This document shows positions 4,861 through 10,352 of a stretch of DNA of 10,352 nt, piece by piece. The DNA lies in contig CACZQQ010000321.1 of assembly GCA_902783355.1 (NCBI GenBank), forward strand, positions 1 through 10,352, read 5' to 3'. A program made the translations under genes and the position numbers. Origin of the DNA: an uncultured bacterium. Its GTDB lineage: Bacteria; Verrucomicrobiota; Lentisphaeria; Oligosphaerales; Oligosphaeraceae. The notes under the pieces are model-generated. The model saw nothing but the letters and a program-made list of their open reading frames with translations. It made no database searches and was not told the DNA's origin. Position 1 is the first letter of the stretch. Each line of letters opens with the position of its first letter.

Positions 4861-5658
4861 GACTTTCTCGGACTTGAGGGCAAGACGATTGTGATGACGG
4901 GGGTCGCGAACCGCCGGAGCGTGGCGGCCGCGGCGACCGCCGTCCTGCGTGAGGCGGGCGCGCGCCTTGTCCATCTTTTCAAGGACGAGGCCCTTCTGGA
5001 GAAGAACCGCGCGCTCATCGGCGAGGAGGCCCCCGCCCTCGTGTGCGACGTCTCACGCGAGGAGGAGATCGCCTCCCTGCCGGCGCGCCTCGCGCCGCTG
5101 GCGCCGACCGTCGACGGCCTCCTGCACTCCATCGCCTTCGCCCCCTACTCGGAGGGGCTCCAGCCCTTCCACGGCACGCCGCGCAAGGACTTCCTGGCCG
5201 CGATGGATGTCTCCTGCTTCTCGCTGACGGCGCTCTGCAGCGCCCTCAAGGGGCTCTTCAGCCCGGAGGCCTCCGTCGTCGCCATGTCCATCTCGACGAC
5301 GCGCATGGCGTCGGAGAGCTACGGCTACATGGGGCCGGTCAAGGCGGCGCTGGACTCCAGCGTGGTCTTTCTGGCCAAGTCCCTGGCCGCGAACGTCTCG
5401 CCGCGCATCCGCGTGAACGCCGTCGGCGCGTCGCCGCTGAAGACAAGCGCCTCCGCCGGCATCCCCGGCTACGTGGACGCCTACCTCTACGCCGAACAGG
5501 CCACGCTGCGCCACCAGGCCGTCCAGACGCCGGAGGTGGCCAACGCGATCGCCTTCCTGCTGAGCCCCCGCTCATCGGGCATCAACGCCCAGACCATCGT
5601 CGTGGACGCGGGCATGTCCTGCAACTACTTCGACGACCAACTCATCCACAGAAAATGA
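4858..5658 (+). CDS. fabI: Enoyl-ACP reductase, FabI-type SDR
   Basis: Protein of 266 aa, close to E. coli FabI (262). It would reduce the trans-2 double bond of enoyl-ACP with NAD(P)H in the last step of fatty-acid elongation, in the cytosol. TGVANRRSV (14-22) is the FabI form of the Rossmann glycine motif; CDVSREE (63-69) and HSIAFAP (90-96) also match. Tyr155-x6-Lys162 corresponds to E. coli Tyr156/Lys163. The residue aligned with the active-site Tyr146 is Ile145, within SISTTR. The end, with 'GINAQTIVVDAGMS' (241-254), is typical. I recall similar 'SYGYM.P.KAALDSS' enzymes from planctomycete-like bacteria, so this may be a distinct PVC subtype. The ATG at 4858 gives a normal FabI N-terminus; a TTG at 4849 is the only nearby alternative. 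Its stop overlaps the argD start (ATGA). Confidence 0.88.
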   Translation: MDFLGLEGKTIVMTGVANRRSVAAAATAVLREAGARLVHLFKDEALLEKNRALIGEEAPALVCDVSREEEIASLPARLAPLAPTVDGLLHSIAFAPYSEGLQPFHGTPRKDFLAAMDVSCFSLTALCSALKGLFSPEASVVAMSISTTRMASESYGYMGPVKAALDSSVVFLAKSLAANVSPRIRVNAVGASPLKTSASAGIPGYVDAYLYAEQATLRHQAVQTPEVANAIAFLLSPRSSGINAQTIVVDAGMSCNYFDDQLIHRK

Positions 5659-6836
5659 ACACGACCGAACTGCGCCAGCTCTACCAGGACTACCTGGTCC
5701 CCACCTACAACTTCAGCGCCCCCATCATCGTCCGCGGCAGCGGCAGCCGCGTATGGGACATCGACGGCAAGCGCTATCTCGACTTCACCACAGGCATCAG
5801 CGTGAACAACCTGGGGCACTGCCCGCCGCGCGTCGTCGCCGCCATCGCCGCGCAGGCCGCCGAACTGATGCACTGCTCCAACATCTTCTGCAACGCCAAC
5901 ACGCCGCGCCTGGCCAAGGCCCTCTCCGACGCCAGCTTCGGCGGCAAGATCTTCTTCTGCAATTCGGGCGCGGAGGCCAACGAGGGCATGATCAAGACGG
6001 CGCGCCTGTGGGGCAACGCCCACGGCGGCAGGAACCGCATCCTCTGCTTCAGCCAGTCCTTCCACGGCCGCACGCTGACCACGCTGGCCGCCACGGGGCA
6101 GCCCGTCTTCCGCGAAGGCATGGAGCCGCAGATGGAGGGCTTCGACTTCGCCCCCTACAACGACCTGGAGGCCGCGAAGGCCGCCGTCGGCGACAGGACC
6201 TGCGCCGTCATGCTGGAGCCGCTGCAGGGCGAGGGCGGCGTCTTCCCCGCCACGCAGGAGTTCCTGCGCGGGCTGCGGCGGCTGTGCGACGAGAAGGGGC
6301 TCCTGCTGCTGCTGGACGAGGTGCAGTGCGGCATGGGGCGCACGGGCACCATGTTCGCCTACCAGCAGTACGGCATCAAGCCGGACGCGATGAGCATGGC
6401 CAAGGCGATGGGCAACGGCATCCCGCTGGCCGCCTTCGAGCTGACAGGCGAGCTGGCGGCGCTCTTCAAGCCGGGCATCACCCACGGCTCCACCTTCGGC
6501 GGCACGCCGCTGGCCACCGCCGCCGGCCTCGCCGTCATGGAGACCTTCCGCGAAGAGGACGTGCTGGCGAAGGCGGCGCGCGCCGGCGCCCGCCTGAAGG
6601 CGGCGCTGGAGGCCCTCAAGCCGCGCCACGCCTGCCTGAAGGAGGTCCGCGGCCTCGGCCTCCTCATCGGCCTGGAGGTGGGCGACTGCGTCAAGGAGGC
6701 CGTGAAGGCCTGCCAGGAGAAGGGGCTTCTCGTGCTGACGGCCGGCAAGGGCGTCATGCGCCTGCTCCCCAGCCTGCTTGTGACCGACGAGGAGATCGAC
6801 GAGGCGGTCTCCGTCATCAACGCCGCATTGCCCTGA
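5655..6836 (+). CDS. argD: Acetylornithine aminotransferase-type class III aminotransferase
   Basis: Protein of 393 aa, the usual ArgD size. ArgD is a PLP enzyme that transaminates N-acetylglutamate semialdehyde with glutamate to acetylornithine in arginine synthesis, and often the equivalent lysine-pathway step. Motifs in order: 'WDIDGKRYLDFTTGISVNNLGH' region at 34-55, NSGAEANEGMIKTAR at 103-117 (PLP phosphate binding), SFHGRT at 135-140, LDEVQCGMGRTG at 220-231 with Asp221 for the pyridine nitrogen, Lys250 in MAKAMGNG as the Schiff-base lysine, and HGSTFGGTPLA at 277-287. Related ornithine or GABA aminotransferases share these motifs, so the exact substrate is likely but not certain. The start is the ATG of an ATGA overlap with fabI, without its own ribosome site, indicating coupled translation. 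No other arginine gene is in view. Confidence 0.88.
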   Translation: MNTTELRQLYQDYLVPTYNFSAPIIVRGSGSRVWDIDGKRYLDFTTGISVNNLGHCPPRVVAAIAAQAAELMHCSNIFCNANTPRLAKALSDASFGGKIFFCNSGAEANEGMIKTARLWGNAHGGRNRILCFSQSFHGRTLTTLAATGQPVFREGMEPQMEGFDFAPYNDLEAAKAAVGDRTCAVMLEPLQGEGGVFPATQEFLRGLRRLCDEKGLLLLLDEVQCGMGRTGTMFAYQQYGIKPDAMSMAKAMGNGIPLAAFELTGELAALFKPGITHGSTFGGTPLATAAGLAVMETFREEDVLAKAARAGARLKAALEALKPRHACLKEVRGLGLLIGLEVGDCVKEAVKACQEKGLLVLTAGKGVMRLLPSLLVTDEEIDEAVSVINAALP

Positions 6837-6864
6837 CCGCATGAAGGCCTTCTGGAGAAAAATC

Positions 6865-9800
6865 ATGGGCCTCCTGCGGAGGCTGCGCTGGGCGCTGGTC
6901 TTCATCGTCCTGCTCGTGCTGGTGCTGAAGTCGCTTGTCTCGACCATCGGCTATCCGCGCTTTGTCTGCCGGCGCATTGCAAGAGGCATCGCGGGCGACG
7001 GCGCGGAATGCGCCATCGGCGGCCTCCGCGGCGATCCATTCACCTCGCTTGAGATCAATGACTTGACCTATACGTACAAGCTGCCGTCGGGCACCCTGGA
7101 GGTCCATCTGCCGCAGGCGGTCCTCGGGCTGCGGCGCCGCAGCCTGCTGCACGGCAGCCTCCGCCTGCGCTCCCTCTGGCTCGAAGACCTCACCGTCACC
7201 TTCACGCCGTCGGACTACCCCAGCCAGATCGTCATCTCGAACATCTCCTGCCGTGCGGAGCATTCCACGCAGGACGTCCTCTACGGCACGGTCGGCTGCA
7301 CCATCGGCGGGCTCGACAACCGGCTCGACTTCGAGCTGTTCACGGCCTCCCGCCTCTACGAATGGATGGAGGAGGGCGAGGGAAGCGCCGACGGCGCGGA
7401 CGCCCTCGTCCGGCGGCTCCTCCCCTGCCTGCGCCTCCTGAACGGAGAGGAGTATTCGGACGGCGTGCCGCTCCGTCTGGGCGACGGCCGCTTCGCAGGA
7501 AGCGTCACCGGCGACCTGGGCAACCTGGACAGCCTCGTCGCCGACGCCCAGATCGTCCTGAAGGACGCCGTCCTCGGCAGGACCTCCATCCCGAGCCTCC
7601 GTGGCAGCCTCTTCTACGCCGACAAGACGCTGAAATTCCTGGACGGGCGCTTCATCATGCCGCGCGACGAGATGTTCACCGCCGCCGGGCAGGTCGACTT
7701 CCGCCACAACACGGCCACCGGCCTCCTCAGCGGCTCCGCGCATCTGGCCACCCTGCTGGCCCTCGGCGGCAGCACCGCCCCGCGCCTGCCCGCCCCCGTC
7801 ATCATGACGGCGCCCATCGAAATCATCGCCGTCATCGACGAGCTGCCGCTGGACGAGCCGAAGGCGCTCCAGGCCCACGGCGTCGTCCGCCTGCACAACG
7901 TCTACGTCAACGGGCTTGTCATCGCCGAGGCCAGCGTCCGCCCCACCTTCCAGGAGGGGCGCCTGCTCGTGGAGGACCTGCAGATCAAGACGGCGGGCCG
8001 CCACCCGAGCGTCCTCTCCGCGGAGGGCACCTACCTTCCCTCCGACGGCACCTTCTCCGCCGAGGTGACGGGCACGCTGAATCCGTCGGAGATGCTGGAG
8101 CAGTTCGGCGGCGCCATGCCCGCCGCCCTCGCCGGCAAGCTGCCCTCCGTCCCAGTCAGGCTCTCCGTCGCGCCCACGTCGCCCCTCACGGACTGGCGCC
8201 GCTGGGACGCGGCCGCCGAATGTTCGCTGGACTACTGCCACACGGGGCCGCTCAAGTGGGAGGACCTCAACCTGAAGGTCCTGCTCAAGGAGGGGCGCTT
8301 CGCCCTGGACGCCTTCACCTGCCGCCTGGCGGGCGGCGCGCCGCCCAACCATTTCCTCCTGAAGGGCGAGAGCGGCCTGGACAGCTGGCTGGCGCTCCTC
8401 AAGGGCGACGAGGGCGTCTCCGACGCGACGGCCGCCCTCCATCTGGAAGCGCACCACGGCGAACGCGAGGCGATGGCCGTGGACACGCGCCTCGTGCTCG
8501 CGCGCGGCGACGACGGCTATACCTTCGCCCTGGAGGGCGGGCGGCTTGACATCCGCCCCGAACTGATGCACAACATCTTCGAGAAGCCCAGCGGCCTGAG
8601 CTACGACGAGTTTCCGCTGGCGTGGGAGAGATGCCTGGGCGAGGAGCCCCTCCACAGCACCTTCGAGATGCCGCCGTGGCCGCTGCACACGGGCGAATGG
8701 AGCGTCGACGGCCGCCTTGCGGGAAAGGAGGTCCAGCTGCTTGACGTCCCGCTGGAGAAGATATCCTCTGCCTACTATGTCAACGGGGAGGAGGTCGTCT
8801 TCTCGGACATCCGCGCCACGCTGTCGCCCTCCGGCACGCAGGGCAACATCGGCTACATCACCATCACCTACGACCCCTTCAGCATCATCTTCACGGACAT
8901 GGAGCTGACAGGCGCGCCCGAAGACATCGAGCCATGGCTCTACGACCGCGACGCGCGTGAAATCTACCGCGCCATCTGGGCGGACGTGAAATGGTCGAAG
9001 GAGACGCCGCCGCACATCGCCATCCCCGACCTCCAATACCACGACCTGCCCCGGGGCGACTACCTGGTCATCCTGAAGGGCACGCTCGACTCGCGGAACG
9101 CCGCCTACAGGGGCTTCCAGACCTCAAGCGCCTCCTGCCGCCTGGACATGACGCTGCCCTCGCCGGGCGTCAGCCTCACCGACATCCGCATCTGCGCCAA
9201 CGGCGAAGACGCCCTCACGGGGCGCGTGGACATCGGCTTCGACAACGGCGTCGACGGCACCGTCGACCTCGCCTTCCCCGCCGGCGAGATGGACGCCGTC
9301 TCCTTCCTCAAGAACACGCTCCTGCCGGAAGAGGCGTTTCTGGAGCGCGTCAGCCTCGCGCCGCAGACGCACTTCTCCTGCAAGGGGCGCTTCAGCTACG
9401 GCAACGAGCTGCACTTCGCGCTGGCGGGGCGCCTCGACACGCCGCAAATGCGCTTCGACTCCATCCTGCTGAACGACCTGCAGGGCGAGTGGTCCGCCGA
9501 CAACCGCCTCCTGCGCTGGGACCTGCCACGCGCCAGATTCTACGACGGGCAGCTGACCTCCACGGGCAACTACGACTTCGGCACCCACAGCGGCGAATGC
9601 ATCGCCGTCCTGCGGAAAAGCCCGCTGGAGAGCCTCCAGAAGACCTTCGGCCCCACGAAGAAGGAGCCGCCGCCGGAACCCGCCAAGCCCGAACGGACCT
9701 GGTGGGGAGGGCGCAAGAAGACGGCGCCCAAGCCCGCCGACACGTCGCCGCTGAAGGGCTATCTGGGCTGCGACGCCCATGTGCGCTACTACACCGACTG

Positions 9801-10254
9801 GGCGGACAGGCCCATCCAGCTGCAGGGCAACGCCCGCGTCGAGATCCAGGAGGCCGACCTGTGGCGCGTCCCCGTCCTCTCCTCCCTTGGCAGCATTCTC
9901 TTCACCAGCGACCTGGGCCGGATCTCCAAGCTGAGCGCCGACCTGAACCTGAACGGCGAACGCATCACCGTCCACAACCTGGTCACGGATGGAACACTTA
10001 TCTCCTTGCGCGGCAATGGGGTATACCATCTTGACACGAAGCACATGCACTTCAACCTCACCGGCGAGTTCATCCGCTCCTCAAGCATCTTCAGATGGCT
10101 TCTCTCGCCGGTCGCCTGGCTCATCAACGCAGAGCTTTCAGGCACGCCGGAGGACTTCTCGTGGCGCACGACCACCATGCGCAAGATCTTCTCCAGCGAC
10201 CAGCCCTCCATGAACCGACTCTCCAGCGAACTGGAGGAGCCGTCCCGCAAGTAG
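6865..10254 (+). CDS. Large AsmA-like inner-membrane protein
   Basis: Protein of 1129 aa from the ATG at 6865, which has GGAG 7 nt upstream. An in-frame ATG at 6841, four bases after argD, would add eight residues but has no ribosome site. Residues 1-9 are basic, then one hydrophobic helix at about 9-27 anchors the protein; no cleavage site is evident, so the rest should be in the periplasm. The body is repetitive beta-type sequence with alternating polar and hydrophobic residues, as in AsmA/TamB/YhdP proteins that bridge inner and outer membranes and are linked to lipid transport. A Pro/Lys-rich linker occurs at about 931-963. The last 170 residues resemble AsmA-like C-terminal domains ('VEIQEADLWRVPVLSSLGSI', 'LRGNGVYHLDTKHMHFNLTG'). 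Assignment rests on architecture and weak motifs; the specific subfamily and cargo are unknown. Downstream of argD, probably same operon. Confidence 0.7.
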   Translation: MGLLRRLRWALVFIVLLVLVLKSLVSTIGYPRFVCRRIARGIAGDGAECAIGGLRGDPFTSLEINDLTYTYKLPSGTLEVHLPQAVLGLRRRSLLHGSLRLRSLWLEDLTVTFTPSDYPSQIVISNISCRAEHSTQDVLYGTVGCTIGGLDNRLDFELFTASRLYEWMEEGEGSADGADALVRRLLPCLRLLNGEEYSDGVPLRLGDGRFAGSVTGDLGNLDSLVADAQIVLKDAVLGRTSIPSLRGSLFYADKTLKFLDGRFIMPRDEMFTAAGQVDFRHNTATGLLSGSAHLATLLALGGSTAPRLPAPVIMTAPIEIIAVIDELPLDEPKALQAHGVVRLHNVYVNGLVIAEASVRPTFQEGRLLVEDLQIKTAGRHPSVLSAEGTYLPSDGTFSAEVTGTLNPSEMLEQFGGAMPAALAGKLPSVPVRLSVAPTSPLTDWRRWDAAAECSLDYCHTGPLKWEDLNLKVLLKEGRFALDAFTCRLAGGAPPNHFLLKGESGLDSWLALLKGDEGVSDATAALHLEAHHGEREAMAVDTRLVLARGDDGYTFALEGGRLDIRPELMHNIFEKPSGLSYDEFPLAWERCLGEEPLHSTFEMPPWPLHTGEWSVDGRLAGKEVQLLDVPLEKISSAYYVNGEEVVFSDIRATLSPSGTQGNIGYITITYDPFSIIFTDMELTGAPEDIEPWLYDRDAREIYRAIWADVKWSKETPPHIAIPDLQYHDLPRGDYLVILKGTLDSRNAAYRGFQTSSASCRLDMTLPSPGVSLTDIRICANGEDALTGRVDIGFDNGVDGTVDLAFPAGEMDAVSFLKNTLLPEEAFLERVSLAPQTHFSCKGRFSYGNELHFALAGRLDTPQMRFDSILLNDLQGEWSADNRLLRWDLPRARFYDGQLTSTGNYDFGTHSGECIAVLRKSPLESLQKTFGPTKKEPPPEPAKPERTWWGGRKKTAPKPADTSPLKGYLGCDAHVRYYTDWADRPIQLQGNARVEIQEADLWRVPVLSSLGSILFTSDLGRISKLSADLNLNGERITVHNLVTDGTLISLRGNGVYHLDTKHMHFNLTGEFIRSSSIFRWLLSPVAWLINAELSGTPEDFSWRTTTMRKIFSSDQPSMNRLSSELEEPSRK

Positions 10255-10285
10255 CGACATCCCAAACGGACAACCGTACAGTACC

Positions 10286-10291
10286 TAAATT
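10286..10291 (+). promoter_or_regulatory. Candidate -10 element for the last gene
   Basis: TAAATT, within CTAAATTA, is the only AT-rich hexamer in the 45-bp gap between the AsmA-like stop and the next ATG. The same CTAAATTA octamer occurs on the minus strand upstream of the serine hydrolase gene (360-353). No -35 match is visible at 17 bp (CAAACG). If used, transcription would begin at or beside the ATG at 10300. Confidence 0.2.
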
Positions 10292-10299
10292 AACAGGCA

Positions 10300-10352
10300 A
10301 TGAAAAAGAAAACCACCCAATGGACGACGCGCGGCTTCGAGGCCTTCCGCGC
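10300..10352 (+). CDS. Start of a further gene, function unknown (partial)
   Basis: The ATG at 10300 opens a frame of 17 codons that runs off the window: MKKKTTQWTTRGFEAFR. It begins with a Lys-rich stretch and then Trp and Gly-Phe; there is not enough to assign a family or to see a signal peptide. It lies 45 bp after the AsmA-like stop, with no terminator between, so it may be in the same transcript. The only purine-rich element, CAGG, is 2 nt from the ATG and too close to act as a good ribosome site. Low-bias, A-rich opening codons are compatible with a real gene start. Confidence 0.5.
   Translation, partial: MKKKTTQWTTRGFEAFR

Noticed and set aside
3768..5132. 454-aa open frame on the minus strand across the intergenic region, kinase-BON gene and fabI start
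   Set aside because: It runs antisense to two well-supported genes and through the AT-rich promoter region, with low-complexity composition and no motif.
5625..6947. 440-aa minus-strand open frame opposite argD
   Set aside because: The plus strand carries a complete aminotransferase with all PLP motifs; the antisense product is an Ala/Gly/Gln/Leu-rich shadow.
6817..9042. 741-aa open frame on the minus strand opposite the AsmA-like gene and the end of argD
   Set aside because: It mirrors the codon positions of a GC-rich coding strand. The translation is Val/Ala/Gly/Asp/Glu/Arg-rich without recognisable domains, while the plus strand gives a coherent membrane protein and the argD C-terminus.

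Overview
The window is a GC-rich bacterial chromosome segment carrying ordinary core genes in two opposed blocks. There are no RNA genes, mobile elements or CRISPR arrays that I can see. My best guess at the source is a member of the PVC group (Verrucomicrobiota/Kiritimatiellota/Lentisphaerota-like). This rests on the rplY-pth-rpsF-ssb-rpsR-rplI gene order, the unusual FabI subtype and the very large AsmA-like protein. It is an inference from gene content, not a proven placement.

Left block (1-3728, minus strand). At the left edge lies the 5' part of a lipoprotein serine hydrolase of the beta-lactamase/penicillin-binding family, cut by the window end just after its SxxK motif. It is separated by a strong intrinsic terminator (366-398) from a six-gene translation and DNA-maintenance operon read leftward: rplY (bL25/CTC) - pth (peptidyl-tRNA hydrolase) - rpsF (bS6) - ssb - rpsR (bS18) - rplI (bL9). 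The genes are close together; rpsF starts inside the end of pth. Three hairpins sit where regulation would be expected: in the rplY leader, between rplY and pth, and inside the 3' end of pth just before rpsF. The start of pth is odd: a good Shine-Dalgarno sequence faces a GTC codon exactly where the family's initiator Met normally lies.

Centre (3729-4004). This is a divergent intergenic region of about 276 bp with an AT-rich -10-like hexamer for each direction.

Right block (4005-10352, plus strand). The order is a cytidylate-kinase-like protein fused to a BON domain, then fabI (enoyl-ACP reductase), argD-type class III aminotransferase, an AsmA-like inner-membrane-anchored giant protein of about 1130 aa, and the first 17 codons of a further gene. 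fabI and argD overlap by 4 bp (ATGA) and the AsmA-like ORF opens 4 bp after argD, so these are probably co-transcribed and translationally coupled. Fatty-acid synthesis plus an AsmA-like protein suggests an envelope/lipid theme, while argD is a metabolic passenger.

I see no clear undescribed multi-gene system. The most interesting points are the pth start anomaly, the P-loop-eroded kinase-BON fusion, the FabI active-site substitution, and the possible RNA leaders in the ribosomal-protein operon.
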